DNA from: Dichomitus squalens LYAD-421 SS1 | Taxonomy: Eukaryota > Basidiomycota > Agaricomycetes > Polyporales > Polyporaceae | Direction of reading: 5' to 3' | Length of the DNA stretch: 64,000 nucleotides | Assembly: GCF_000275845.1 (NCBI RefSeq) | Contig: NW_006766919.1 | Coordinates: 68,653 to 132,652 of the forward strand | Shown here: in pieces, positions 43,521 through 55,209 of the stretch | Numbering within the stretch: the stretch's first letter is position 1 | Layout: each line of letters begins with the position of its first letter | Translations under genes and position numbers: made by a program | The notes under the pieces: model-generated | Database searches by the model: none | Told to the model about the DNA's origin: nothing | The model's input: only the letters and a program-made list of their open reading frames with translations

Positions 43521-44554
43521 CTGTTACCTTAGCCTTTGAATACTAGTTTACGCCGTCACCTAACTTTCCTGACTCCAACTACCCACAACATGTCCCCTGT
43601 ACGCTTGCCTCGTAAACTCCCAAACTTTCGAGTACCTATGGACAATCGCAGATCTTCGGAGCTAACTGTGAGAGCCTGGCCATATCACACCCACTGTCGA
43701 TGGATGGGGCGATTTCAAAATGTCTTCTGTAAATGGCATAGTCCGTCATCGATCCCTCGAGCCCGTATAGAGGACATGGAGTGATGTTCTGAGATGTTCC
43801 GAGCGGCGTACTTAGTCTTCGGATGTGTATTGGAAACAGCGCCCTGGTCCTAGGATGTACACGGTTGCGATGCGGACCGCCCCGCAAAAACACATACTAG
43901 GTTATGGCAGGAGCCCGTAGCGTTTCAGAAGCATGGAGAAGATGTGTACCGTGTTGTGCCAGCAGCTAGACTCAGATGCCCGTGGGAGGGACACCCTTGT
44001 CCTAGGATACTCTATTGGTTCATGTCACACATCATGCCACGAGCGGCCTCGCGAAAATCAACCCAGGGAACAGAAACGTTTGGGGCCTAGAATGAAAAAT
44101 TACTGTTTCCGAGTCACGGAGAAGCGAGCGGTGTATGGGCGGCGCCCTGAACGATCCTGAGCGGCATCTCACTCTGAGTCAGAGGGCACGGATACGGAAA
44201 AGGTGCCCTTGTCGTAGAACTTCTTACTCAATCTGTGATGAAATATCCACCGCTCGGACTTCTTGCTGGAAGATCATCAATCCCGTGTATCCGGATTAGG
44301 CTGCCATGAACGGGCGACTAGAGTCACTCCAAGCGGCCAGTCTCTTTCCGTTGTCGGCGACCGCAGAGAAAGCGTCACTACGAGATGGTCTCTTTCCGTT
44401 GTAGGAAACCGCAGAGAAAGCTGCGCACTTGCGAGCCCACTCGAGTATTTTAGAGCACTCCAATCCGACCAACTCATCCTGTACCCACCTGCCCATTCCC
44501 TCTTCACACACTCTCCTATTCACAGGCGACTTTTCTATTACCGTACCTACTGCA
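43521..44554. other. Intergenic with a direct repeat
   Basis: About 1 kb with no gene. It contains the 33-base imperfect direct repeat at 44341 and 44389, just upstream of the next gene. Confidence 0.45.
44341..44421. repeat. Imperfect 33-base direct repeat
   Basis: 44341-44373 and 44389-44421 both begin TCTCTTTCCGTTGT and end ACCGCAGAGAAAGC, differing only in a few central bases. The spacer is 15 bases. The pair lies about 135-215 bases before the start codon at 44555, so it may be a doubled promoter element. Confidence 0.75.
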
Positions 44555-45244
44555 ATGGCTACTGCTGAGCAACTTCAAGCACAGTTGGCTGCCCGCAGGG
44601 CTCGTCAACCTACCTGGATGACAGGTGCGCACTTACGCGTTTATTGTCACACAGACCAAGAAATGATTTCCGTACAGAGGAAGGACGATAACCTGTCCGA
44701 CAAGAGCTACGACCCGAAACACGGCTCCATGCCTGTTCTTTTCGTTCGCATTCTCGTCAATATGATACTAGGTGGGCGTGCCAGTGGCGAGACTTCCACC
44801 CAGTCGGTCCCGATGGCGCACTTCCGCATCCTCTTGGTGCTCGATGACAGCTCGAACAGCCCGTTGTCCATCGGGCTCAACTCCGTTGGCCTCGTGACCA
44901 CGACTGGTCTGACCAGAATGCATGTCATTTCGCGCAACTGGACGCATTCGGCTGGTACCACTCGGGTCCTGGCCGAGCAAGATGTCCACTTCATCCCGGG
45001 GCATGCACTGCCCACCGTCGATACCGTTCTCAATCTCCTTGTCGGCAACAAACGCCACCACTACATGCTCCACGCTTCTGGTAGCGGCTGCCGCTACTGG
45101 ACCAAGGTGGTTCTCCAGGACCTCATACGTGCCGGGTACATGGCTCCTGGGTCTGACAGCATAGTCGCCACCATCAAGGACGAAATCGCCAAGGCGAACC
45201 CCCAGATCCTGATGTTAGCGGACGCTGAGGGGACATTCTTCTAG
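44555..45244 (+). CDS. DUF7770-like hypothetical protein
   Basis: Single-exon frame of 229 residues from the ATG at 44555. The frame is open 42 codons upstream, but that part has no conserved look. The pattern HLRVYCHTDQ, VPMAHFRILLVLDDSS, ISRNWTHSA, TVDTVLNLLVGNKRHHYMLH and GSGCRYWTKVVLQDLIRAGY resembles the fungal family annotated as DUF7770, of unknown function; this is from memory. The stretch RKDDNLSDKSYDPKHG between the first two blocks is unusual and may be an insertion. A 30-base segment at 44625-44654 has GT...AG ends and would keep the frame if removed, but it is shorter than a normal intron. Confidence 0.65.
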   Translation: MATAEQLQAQLAARRARQPTWMTGAHLRVYCHTDQEMISVQRKDDNLSDKSYDPKHGSMPVLFVRILVNMILGGRASGETSTQSVPMAHFRILLVLDDSSNSPLSIGLNSVGLVTTTGLTRMHVISRNWTHSAGTTRVLAEQDVHFIPGHALPTVDTVLNLLVGNKRHHYMLHASGSGCRYWTKVVLQDLIRAGYMAPGSDSIVATIKDEIAKANPQILMLADAEGTFF

Positions 45245-45893
45245 GAGGAGCCATGTAAGGAAACTACCTTCCCCTCTACTTTCTTCATGTTGACGAATTT
45301 GTCGTTGTAGCCCATCACCATGCTCCATGCGCAGTGTGGTCTTGATTGCGATTTGGTGAAGTCGACGTTGTCTGATTGTCAGTAGTAGAGCGCTTTCAAA
45401 GGGGCAGAGAAGGACGTACGTAGGGGCGTGTCAGAAAGGTCTTGCATAGATGTCCGGATTTTGAATCGATTCGTCTGGCGTAACGAATGGCGTTAGTCCC
45501 GAGTCCATATTCCGTTGGAATCCATCCTCAAAGCCGCCTTTGTTCTATGCCGTCTGGTTTCGCCGTCCCAGGCTGAGGTCCTCACTATCTACGTAAGACA
45601 TCATGAGGCATATAGTGACGACAAAGTCGAGCGAAAAGGGTCAGCAGACTAGGCCTCTCCGTCTGCAACAACAGTAATTAGCTGCACTGTGGGGAGCATC
45701 ATGATTTGTCGCGGACGCACATAGGTGTATAGCGGCGAAAAGACGTCTAGTCCCTAGTAGGGCAACATCAAGAGCCTCAGAGATGAAAACGAAACGCTAC
45801 TGTCAGTATTATAGACGAAGTAGCCCTCACAGAGGATGACATCCTGGCTGTCACTGAAAACGAGTTCTATGATAAACGAGTGTGGGGACAAAA
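45245..45893. other. Convergent 3' region, nothing recognised
   Basis: About 650 bases between two converging genes. No supported frame. Confidence 0.45.
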
Positions 45894-48004
45894 TTAAACA
45901 AGCAGTGTGATCGGCGAATCCACAGTCCTTACGACAACCTTGCCCCGCTTCTCCAGATCCGAGATTGCCACCTTGTCCTTGCCCCATGAAACGCCCCCCA
46001 CTGTAGCTCTTCCATCGGGTCTACTACGCTCCGCATCGATTCGGCGTATGCGTTCGCATGCCAAGCAGTGCCACGCCGCAGCAGCCTCTTCTGCCCTCAC
46101 GATGATCTTCGTGAGAGGATTCGGGTCCTGCTCTTCATTCTCATCGTCACCGTCGCGCTGTGCTGTATGGGCGCCGTCGCGCTGTGCCGCATCGTCACCG
46201 TCGCCCTGTTCACCATGGTTATCATCGTCCTGTTTCTCATCGTCATCGTCTCCCTGTTCCTCATCGTCACCGTCACCCTGTTCCTCATCGTTACTGTCGC
46301 CCTGTTCCTCATCGTCACCATCGCCCTGTTCCTCGGCGTTCGGGGCGCCCGCGATGCCGAAAACGATCTGTGGTCTGAAGACGGTCGGCGCGTGCATCTC
46401 GAGGTCGACCATCCCTTCGAAGTTCTCGTGCAGCTGCACCGTCACGCGCGACGGTAGGACTGGGTCCAGGTCCCATTCGAGGTCCCAATATTCCGGTTTC
46501 CAGCTGTGGCACCCGAAGTCAGAGATCCAGTCGCCGTCGGGGTCCGCGATCTCGGCAGATACGTTGAGAACAGAGTTAACAGGCGAGGCGATAAAGGTAA
46601 GGTTGATGGAGGCGTGTCCGGTATTTGCGACGACGTCGAACTTGCTGTGCGTTGTGTTTGTGGTGGTGGAGTGCAGCGCGATCTCGCTGAAGACAGGTCT
46701 ACGTCCACGGGGGGCAGGCGGGAAAGGGCACGTTAGATCACGATCGCAAAGTTTTATGACAAAAAGGGAGAAAGAGCTGTTTGGAACTCACCCGGTCGAT
46801 GTGGATATGTTGAGAGTTGTGGCTGCCGCCGCTGACGAGTTGTCGTATTGTAGGAGGGCTGTGATATTAACGAGACCCTCTTCTGATCGGGCAAGCAATG
46901 CGGACGAGGCATTGTACATTCCGCTGATATCACCGTATACCGACTGTAACGTTATGTTGTCTCCAGAGACGGACTGCAGCAGGATACCCGCACGTCAGGG
47001 TATCGATGATTCAGAATGTGAGAGAAAGTCTAGGATGATGGTTGACATACCTCCGAGTGGATCTGTGCCAACACTGTGGAGATATTGAGTTTGCTAAAGT
47101 GTACCGAGGACGGCGTGTCGAGGTGATGATCGTAGAGCGGCAAATCGGTATGCAACTCGTTGATCCTGAGTGGCAAGCCAGAGCCAGCAAATGAACGAGG
47201 CAGACGAAGATGGATGTCGACGTGTAATGGTTCGCTCGGTCTGTTGTCGGCTGAGCCGCCGGCCGTATCTTCCGGGTTTGGAGTCTTTGCAGAAGTGAGA
47301 TGCTGGTGTTCGTGTGAGTATCAAGGCGACTGACCTGTATACCCAGCCTCCATGTGTCCTCGACGTCTTTCCTCCTGCGGCGCAGGCGACACACATGTAC
47401 ATCCCTGGCTGCTCCTGGTTGCGAGTAGGAAGCGGTGACCTCGACAATCGCCTGGGTGCCTGGCTCTGCCGTTTGTGATATCCGGAAAGTGCCATCACAT
47501 CCGGCGCCGTCGTCCATGCTGACGAACGAGAGGGTTTCTGAGGCAACAGGAACCTTCAGAGATGCACGTGCCCGATAAGTTGGAGGGTTGTTGTCCTGCC
47601 ATGAGTACGGGAGCATGGACAGCTTCACGTCCTCTGCGCACAGCCAGGACTCCCGTTCCAGTTCCAGCGATTGCTGTTGTGGCTCCTAAATACTGTCATA
47701 AGGAGCAAGATACGACGATGCTCGTGCTAGAAGAACATACGGCTCGAATGCCATCCGGACGTATTCGGGGCCAGAATTGTAGGCCAGCCAGAGAAAGGAG
47801 TGTCGCGGCAACGAAAATAAACGACCAGACGAGCCATCCTGCTATGGTCGACTCTTGCTCTGCCCTGCTTTCATCATTATCAGGAGCGTGCTGCCGCGGC
47901 ACGAGCCCCGACTCGTCGATGTGAGACTCTTCTGACGACTGAGCGGGGCCCAAGAGCGGCGGCGACTCTGCTTCCTTGAACTCAGACTCGGAGGGACCGC
48001 CCAT
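45894..48004 (-). CDS. Single-pass membrane protein with acidic octapeptide repeats
   Basis: Five exons on the minus strand, 48004-47741, 47685-47335, 47284-47051, 46973-46792 and 46698-45894, give 611 residues. A 60-residue acidic N-terminus is followed by one membrane helix (GWLVWSFIFVAATLLSLAGL). The large domain after it is rich in beta-strand-like segments and glycosylation sequons (NIT, NIS, NAS, NLT), so it probably faces the outside or the lumen. In the C-terminal exon, EEQGDGDD-like units of 8 residues repeat about five to seven times and decay into QRDGAH/QRDGDD units. The protein ends with KDKVAISDLEKRGKVVVRT. I do not recognise the family with confidence. It looks like Agaricomycete membrane-anchored beta-rich proteins. 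A 393-codon plus-strand frame over the last exon is an antisense shadow. Confidence 0.8.
46135..46345 (-). repeat. Coding minisatellite, 24-base period
   Basis: Within the last exon of the membrane protein a 24-base unit (8 codons, Glu-Glu-Gln-Gly-Asp-Gly-Asp-Asp) repeats with small changes. The pattern is clearest at about 46220-46340 and decays toward 46135. Because the unit is a multiple of three, gain or loss of units keeps the frame. Confidence 0.8.
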
Positions 48005-48611
48005 CCTAAGGAAAGCTTAGCAAGGCCAAGGCAAGCAAAGGACAAGGAGGGGGGAGGGGGAGAGTTTTTGGTTGACAACCTTTATTGCGTACTAGCCATC
48101 ACTGGCATGCACTTGGCAGATCAATCAGGCTTCGTCCGTAAGTAAGTACAAGGCGGATGCCGGCGTTACATTGAGGCACGTGGACGTGACATGAATCCTC
48201 ATTAGGCGTCCGTGACTGTGTCTTGTGTTCGGATTCAAGTTATCTTCCGAGACGAGGTCAGTAGTATCTCTCCGAGTTAGACCGTATGCATTGCAGTCAG
48301 TCCAAGGTGAACACACGTACTACTGCTCGCTCTATCAAGCGTCGAAGATTACTCAGCGTTACCTCTAGGAGTCGTCCAGACTTAAACTGGTGATAATCGA
48401 TCATCGTGGGATTTGGGCATGTCAGGCTCAGAGGACAATGCTTTGTCATATTCTGCATTATCCGAAAGCGGGGAATGGGCTGCCAGTATATCTTCAAGAA
48501 GTCGAAGTTCGGCTAGCACTCTGGTCAGTACTACTAGGTACCTTCCCCACGGCATCACAGCAGTTCCCACAGCGCACTCTTTGTAGAGTATCGATCTCCT
48601 TCCCGTCCAGA
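48005..48611. promoter_or_regulatory. Divergent region, membrane protein and epimerase
   Basis: About 600 bases between two divergent start codons. Short frames only, no clear element. Confidence 0.4.
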
Positions 48612-49863
48612 ATGACTGGCAGAATACCCATCTTCATTACCGGGGTGACAGGTATGGACTCCGACATGACCAAGCCACACCTTATTCACCTCCTTTGCAG
48701 GTTACATCGGAGGCACCCTTCTGAATCGCCTTTTGAACCATCCTGATGCCAATACCTTTGACATCACCGCTCTTGTGCGCAACTCCGAGAAAGCTCGGAT
48801 TCTCGAGTCCAAGTTCGGCGTGAAGACTTTGATCGCATCTCACGCGGAACACGATAGGATCGAAGAGGCTGTAGCAGCAAATCACGTCATCCTTCATATC
48901 GTATGGAAGCTCTGTCGCTCCCCTTGGCGTCTAGTTGACTACGATCTTCCAGGCTGACTCCGATGATGAGCCTCTGAACAAAGCCATATTGAGGGGCCTC
49001 AAGAGAAGACACGACACAACCGGAGATCTGCCGATTCTCATTCACACTGTAAGAAACCAATGTCTTTACCTTCGGAACCAGCGCTCACGGGATCTGCTCA
49101 GTCGGGAACGGGTCTTCTCACCGACAATGCGCGGGGCGAATATGCGACAGAGACCATCTATAGCGACCTCAACATCGAGCAAATCAAGTCCATTCCTCCA
49201 ACAGCATTCCACCGCAACGTCGACCTGCTCGTCATTGGTGCTGATGAGGAAGGATACGCGCGAACGCACATCGTTCTTCCCTCGACCGTATACGGCATCG
49301 CAGCGCACCCGCTCGTCGAAGCGGGCATCTCCAACCCGTACTCTATGCAGATTCCTCTCCTCATCCGCTCTTCTCTCGCGCGCAAGCGCGCGGGCGTCAT
49401 CGGCAAGGGTCTATCCCTGTGGCCAAGTGTGCATATCGACGACAGTGAGTGATATCTTACATTCATGACGATAACAGGATTATCAAGAGGGACCCTGTTC
49501 ACAGTCGCAGACATGTACATCGTCCTCCTCGACAGCATTCTCCACCACCCCGACACGACCGGGCACGGCTGGGAAGGTCTCTACTTTGGCGAGTCTGGCG
49601 AGCACCGCTGGCTCGACATCAGTCTCGCGATCGGGCGTGCTATGTACGAGCTCGGGCTCGCGGACAGCCCCGACCCAACGCCCTTCTCGCACGAGGAGAT
49701 CCTCAAGTACTTCGGGAACGAGTGGTTCGGGTACTACCATGGGACGAATTCGCGTGCTCGAGCGGACCGGGCACGGGCCCTCGGGTGGAAGCCGACGCAC
49801 TCGACGGAGGACATGCTGGCGAGTATCAAGCCGGAGCTCGAGGTGTATGCCAAGAAGCAGTAG
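48612..49863 (+). CDS. NAD-dependent epimerase/dehydratase-like protein
   Basis: Five exons, 48612-48651, 48701-48900, 48953-49048, 49102-49444 and 49505-49863, give 345 residues. The Rossmann start is IPIFITGVTGYIGGTLLNRL with the glycine motif GVTGYIG, followed by FDITALVRNSEKARILESKF. The middle has LLVIGADEEGYARTHIVLPS and TVYGIAAHPLVEAGISNPYS, and the end has LGWKPTHSTEDMLASIKPEL. This is an extended short-chain dehydrogenase of the nucleoside-diphosphate-sugar epimerase type. The usual YxxxK catalytic pair is not obvious. The nearest candidate is around EYATETIYSDLN, so activity may be altered. Introns are 49-60 bases. The substrate is unknown. Confidence 0.88.
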
Positions 49864-50483
49864 AAGTTCCTGACGGATGGGTCGTTTTGGGATGTAACCA
49901 TGCCTTCTCATCTGTGTCTGCGTGCCTGAGGTTCCTCCTAACACACGCCGCCGCAGATCAGTCACTGGATCGCTGGATACGTCCCTGCGCCACAATCGAT
50001 TCTAAGGCCCGATCGCTAGCATTGAATGCGAGCCAAAGTTAGGTCCTTTCGTGCACGTGAAATGGACCTAATTCGGCTTTCCTTTGTGTAAACCTCACCC
50101 CCATGGTAGACCACTCGTAGTCTTCCCGTATATTTGACATACTTATGACTCTGTCTCACAACGACGTCAACAATACATGATCTTGAGAACGGCTCCCTCA
50201 CTCCGAAAAGCGAGCACACAACCATCCACTTGTCTGTTGTGGAAGGATACTAACTGATAGCATATGTCGCAAATGAGAACTGCTGAACCTCGCCGTAAAC
50301 CACAACAGGATCATGCCACAGTCCACTTGGACTTAAATTTGATCGAGACTCTCGCCCTACCAACGCCGTTGAGCTTGAAGACCAGCAACATACAGATTGG
50401 CTCCCGTACTAAAAGAATCATGAAGTCTAAAAGTATATGAGCGGCAATGGGGTTAACTTGAAGCTGCCGGAGCTACGCAAAGT
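49864..50483. other. Intergenic, nothing recognised
   Basis: 620 bases between the epimerase and the tRNA. No supported frame. Confidence 0.45.
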
Positions 50484-50488
50484 AAAAA
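50484..50488 (-). terminator. RNA polymerase III T-run
   Basis: Five T residues on the minus strand lie three bases after the mature 3' end of the tRNA. This is the usual polymerase III stop. Confidence 0.7.
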
Positions 50489-50491
50489 CGA

Positions 50492-50563
50492 TTCCGACAC
50501 GGGGAATCGAACCCCGGGCTATCGCGTGAGAGGCGATAATGTTAGCCACTACACCATATCGGA
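50492..50563 (-). tRNA. tRNA-Glu (anticodon CTC)
   Basis: The minus strand reads TCCGATATGGTGTAGTGG and ends CCCCGTGTCGGAA. The acceptor stem pairs TCCGATA with TGTCGGA, with one T-G pair, and the discriminator is A. The anticodon stem ATCGC/GCGAT encloses CTCTCAC, so the anticodon is CTC. The T-arm is CCGGGGTTCGATTCCCCG in outline. The length is 72 bases with no intron. CCA is not encoded, as expected in eukaryotes. It is a complete gene. Confidence 0.95.
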
Positions 50564-50858
50564 TACGACATTTTGGTTTGCTCTCCAAACCAATGTTAAT
50601 CGTCGATAATCAACGGTGAACACCTCTTGGCCAGCTTGAAGCAATTGTGCCTTCTCAGAAATCCTGCTACGAACGCAAGGTATAAAATCTCCATGATTTA
50701 TTACATGGCGCACATCACTACAATCGTACAGCACCCAATGCATGAAGTCCGTCCGTCTATGTCGCGCTACAACACTTACCGCCTAGTAATCGCCGAACCT
50801 TACAGCCGCCCCGTCAGCGAAAGCACACAGGAAGCGAAGCGCACCAAGAGAGAGACGC

Positions 50859-53084
50859 TCACCTATCGGGCATGAGGACCGGCGCGAGCAGGCTCCAAAT
50901 GTATAGTAGCATGCAGAGCCAGCTCGACACGACGCGCATCCACATCGCGACCTCGGAGCGGCCGATGGTGACGTCCTGAGAGTGATCCGGATTGGAGTCT
51001 TCCTTGACGACATTCCTGCATCACGGAGTCGCATTGCAGGTAAGCACAGAGCACATATCTTGACGATAAATAGAAGGACATACCAGTCGGTGAGGAGCAT
51101 CGCGACGTACATCGCACCGATGGCGAAAATGACGTGGAACCATGCGTACTGCGAGGCGTTAGTATGAGGGCGGAACAAACACGAATGTGCCGACGTACGT
51201 TGTAGCGGGTCCCGGTGCGCTCGTCATCTCGAGCGTCCCCTGAGGTCTCGTCCTCGTCCTCGTCCTGCCATTCTTCTTCAAGCGCCGACGCGGGGATCGC
51301 ACTACGACACGGGTCAGCTCACGATAACACACCCCTCTCGACGACAGCAAGTACCCACCCAGCTTCGACCGCAGCAAGGAGTGCTTGGTACCTAGGGTGC
51401 TCCGTCCTCCCCGGTTGAGTATTGATGACAACTCCCATCTCCGAGTGGTGCTCGATATCCGTCGGAAGCGAGATCGAGCCCTTCTTATCCGTCCCGACCA
51501 GCGCCCGGCTCTGCGTCGCCGCTCTGCTCGTCGAGTACGCAATTGCGAGGAACGTGAACACCGCGCCCAAGAACATTGTCGTGTACTGCGTCCCGCTCCC
51601 CCGCCTGAGCGGGTTGCACATGTTGTGGTCGTGGTTCCCAACGGCGGACATGATCAGGTACGTGCAGTAGGCGGCGACCATGCTCGACTGCGCGAGCCCC
51701 GACCGCGGGTTGTACTCCTGTACCGTTGGATGGACGCACATGATCGTGATGACGATGCACAACGCGAGATTGAAGGAGATGAAGAAGCGGTTGAGCGTGC
51801 AGCCAGATCCAGCAAAGAAGGTATAGAGGACACCGGTGATGGCGATCGAAGCGGCGTACATGCCTGCAGTGGAGCCAATGAGGATCCACTGCCAGAGGTT
51901 CGAGTTGGAGTTCTCCCAGTTCTCAAGGCACGTCTCGGACCAGGAGTGTGCGAAGTCGACGAGGAGGACGAGGCCGAGGAGGATGAAGATTGACGCGCCG
52001 ATCATGGCGACGTAGTTGCCCCAGAACATGAAGAACCCATTGGGTATGAAGAAGGAAATGACGACGAGGACGAGCCAGAGGAGAACCTTCGGACCCCACC
52101 AGCTGCGGTCCTCGTGAGCTTTGCGGGGTCGCCTAATGCTACGAGACACTCACCCATTCTGGATTGCCGCACGTTTGTCCTTCGTATCTTGGACTCCAAT
52201 AAGAGACACGCTCAACAGTGCATGGAATAGAGCGAGAGCGAAGCAGATTCTGTGTACCTAAAGGCGAGGGGTTTGAGTTGATTGGCGATATGTACGGCAC
52301 AAGCCACGCCGGTCCTCAGTAGAGCATCTCCCTTTCCGCCCTGTAAAGGTGTGATAAGACGCCCTTGCCCAGCGAAGAGGGGCCAGAACCTGATGCTTGG
52401 CTCACTGAACGCGGTATATGGCGCGTTAGGCATTGCGCGCAGCTCGCTCCTGCGACGCACACGAGTGCCCACTTTGAATGCTTCGCAATCCGCAGCAGCC
52501 ACTCCGCACCAATGCTAGGGGATGGCACGCATAAACCCGGAATGCCCATGAAACGAAGGACATGTAGCAATATGCGGGGCAAAGACGAAGGAGTACTCTG
52601 GCACATGTACTCGGTCGGACGAACAAAATTCTTGCAAGGCCGGCGCGACTTCGCGGTGACTGTGGATCGAGGGACGTACCGCGAGAACGCCATAGCACTT
52701 GTCTCCCTCACAGTCCATCTTCAGATATCCATAACTCATCTTCTCCAACTGCTCGAAGATGAGCGGCGACTTCATGAGCCATGCCAACATGGAGTTCAGG
52801 CAGAAAATGAACTATGTGTGATGTCTGAGCTCCTCGCACCATGATCATCATGAGAGTGTCACTCACCGCAAAGCCAACACGGGTGGCGATTGAGGAATTG
52901 CAATTACATGACTTACAAAACATCGAGGCTGCAGAGAGCCAGTCCGATGAGTTTCATACTCCATCCCCAAGAGCGGCTACGACTCACCTGCTGTGGAGGT
53001 GAAGCAGAAGGCCAGCCCCGCAAGACATGAGGAACCGACCGTCCCGAATACACCCGCTAAGGGCAACGAGAATAGTATACCCAT
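50859..53084 (-). CDS. TMS1: Tms1/SERINC family membrane protein
   Basis: Eight exons on the minus strand, 53084-52988, 52928-52867, 52811-52680, 52257-52154, 52102-51359, 51301-51199, 51148-51084 and 51015-50859, give 487 residues. Signatures of the serine incorporator family run through the protein: GLAFCFTSTAASMFCKSCNC, SSIATRVGFAFIFCLNSMLA, CYGVLAVHRICFALALFHAL, KRAAIQNGWWGPK, FFIPNGFFMFWGNY, DFAHSWSETCLENWE, FFAGSGCTLNRFFI and HPTVQEYNPRSGLAQSSMVA, with YAWFHVIFAIGAMYVAMLLT near the end. There are about ten membrane helices. SERINC proteins reside in endomembranes or the plasma membrane; human members act as lipid scramblases. Intron 3 (52679-52258) is 422 bases, far longer than the others here. 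Confidence 0.95.
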
Positions 53085-53240
53085 CGTGTGGGCTAGAAAG
53101 CAAGAGGTACGGAGCAAAGAGCAGTGGACTGACCCGCCTCAGCCGATGACCCCGCCTCGTTCGGACAAGAATGTATGACATAAGCATCGGGCGCTTTTCA
53201 GCTGTGCAGCGCCTGTTCTGAGCTGCGAAATTTATCTTCG

Positions 53241-53660
53241 TTGCCTAAGCTCCCCTGGGAAATGCTCGAGAGGATCGTCACCGGGAATGTCGGGCATTGT
53301 CAACGACGGATCGTTTCCGCCACTTGCCCTCACTTTGCCCTAGTCTCCCCCCGACAAGTTAATCTTGATGATCCCCCGTACACATCAATCTCCGTAACTG
53401 GCGAGACACGTCTTTGCTCTGTGCGATTACAACGTCGTACCTTCGTGTCTTCAGGCCCGCGACATTTGAAGCTCCAGACCAATTTGCGCTTCCCCCATTG
53501 CTCTACATCCTGTATGATCTCTCTGTCCACCCGGGCTCAGTCACCCTCGATTCTCATGTTAGCTACTGAGCCCCGTCTAACTGTGTTGCATCATACACCA
53601 CTTACATTCTGGCCTTCGATGCTGCGAAATCCCTGGTTTGCGGAGTATGCGCTTCCCTAG
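53241..53660 (+). pseudogene. Possible F-box gene remnant
   Basis: The frame begins LPKLPWEMLERIVTGNVGHC and continues RRIVSATCPHFALVSPRQV, which resembles the first half of an Agaricomycete F-box. The rest (139 codons in all) does not continue as a Leu-rich protein. No ATG precedes the motif closely, and no exon chain was found downstream. It is most likely a decayed fragment; chance cannot be excluded. Confidence 0.35.
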
Positions 53661-53897
53661 GTAGTTCGTGGATTTAGTGACAAATGATAACGAGATCTGC
53701 GGTTTTGGAGGACTATACACTGAGTGCTGCTATTTTGATCAGACTGATGAGATTTGTTAGGCCCCGAATGTGAATCTGATTCACGTTCCACCTAATGTCA
53801 GCAACTGCTGCCGAGCATTTACCACCGAGGTTGAAACCATAGAAACATGAAGCACCAGAAAATACGGTGGAATTCACACGCGATTTCTAGTACACAA
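53661..53897. other. Intergenic, nothing recognised
   Basis: Short space between the F-box-like remnant and the 3' end of the recombinase gene. Confidence 0.4.
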
Positions 53898-55209
53898 TCA
53901 CGCTTCAACGACCAGTCCATTCCTGATTCTGAAACAAGCCCAAGTCTTTGAACGCTGGGAGGTGGTGCAAAAGTCATCGGGCTACACACTGACACACACG
54001 GGGGAACGTATAACTTACGGTAATTCTTGACCGCAATACTTCTGCTGTGTGCAACGTCGACTCGTCTCCTGCTCTGCTCTCGCCAGAGGCGTCCGGGTCC
54101 CGTCGCGATAGCCAGAGCGTTGCGTCGGTCAAGAAGGTGAACGACGGCCCCAACGTAGGCTTCCGTCTCATCTCGAACACCGCCTCCGAATTCCTGGACT
54201 CAGGATTTCGCGGCTCTAGTCTTGTTGATGAGTTTATAACCTGCGCCCATTCAACTGACATGCGAAATGAGCGTGGACATAATCGACGTACGATCACAGT
54301 GAGGGGAGACAGCTCTGCCAAAGCACGTAGTTGGCGCATGAAGGTCGTCATGACGGCATGACCTAATGCCAAAACCAAAAGTCAATGCTTTGGACACTGA
54401 AAGTCTGGCTAGAGGTATACCTTGGGATGACGTCGCGCTCAACATGGGACCCAGAAGAGACGCGATAGTGTCTATGATGACGAGACGAGGTACTTTGTAT
54501 CCCTCGTTGTGTGCAGTGGATATGGACTGACGAAGGGATTCGAGGACTCCATGCACGGCTTCAATGTCAAATGCAAGCGAGACTTGTAGTCGTTGAAGTG
54601 CCGTGGCAGAGTACTAGGATAAGAGCGTGAAAAACTCTGAGATGTGAAGCGCATATAGCTGAACGTACAGGGCCTTCCATACGTGGAATGATGGTGGACA
54701 CGCGTTCTGCAGAGAATTCTCCGCTGCTATCTATCCAGAGTACTGTAGAATCATCAACAAAGGATAAATGCCGGATTGCCATATGAAGAGCCAATGCCTG
54801 GTGATTGTGAGCAAACTTTGCGTCAGCGTCAGTATTTGGTACATACCGTTTTTCCAGAGCCTGTATCGCCGGAGAACTCGATCACACGAGGAGGTCCGAA
54901 CCCGCCAAGAAGATTGTCAAGTTCTGGGAGCTCCAAGAGCACGCCATCGTCGAGGACTTCCTCTGTCAACTTGGTTTCTAGTTGGAAAGCTTTATCCGCA
55001 TAGACGGGAACGGCGGCAGCTAGTTGGGCCACTTGCGCGACTATCTCATTGAAGGTCTTCAGGCCGATGCCGTGTCCAGGGGCGAGTTTGGCGAAAACGT
55101 CCATGGGTTCGCCGGCCAGCAGGAGGTCGGAGTCTGTTTTAACACCGACCGAGCATAGCGCTTGCACCACCTCAGTATCTAGCGGTGGTACGCAGTTCTG
55201 AAGGCGCAT
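53898..55209 (-). CDS. RAD51D: RAD51D-like recombinase paralogue
   Basis: Six exons on the minus strand, 55209-54847, 54797-54669, 54613-54421, 54362-54292, 54240-54019 and 53954-53898, give 344 residues. The N-terminal helical domain is followed by LDNLLGGFGPPRVIEFSGDT and Walker A GDTGSGKT (114-121), interrupted directly after by intron 1. Walker B is VPRLVIIDTIASLLG (Asp212). Later come TTFMRQLRALAELSPLTVI and ITRSKTWACFRIRNGLVVE at the end. RAD51 paralogues help load RAD51 in homologous recombination. The spacing and the GGFGPPRVIE lead-in point to the RAD51D branch rather than RAD51 itself. The last exon acceptor was chosen because RSKTWACFRIRNG restores the family ending; an alternative AG downstream would stop after seven codons. 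Confidence 0.85.

Noticed and set aside
44625..44654. 30-base intron in the DUF7770-like gene
   Set aside because: The ends are GT and AG and the frame would be kept, but the length is below normal fungal introns, and the segment encodes VYCHTD, which looks like part of the conserved fold.
45907..47088. 393-codon plus-strand frame
   Set aside because: It is antisense to the last exon and introns of the acidic-repeat protein. Its Ser/Cys-rich repeats are the mirror of the Asp/Glu codons.
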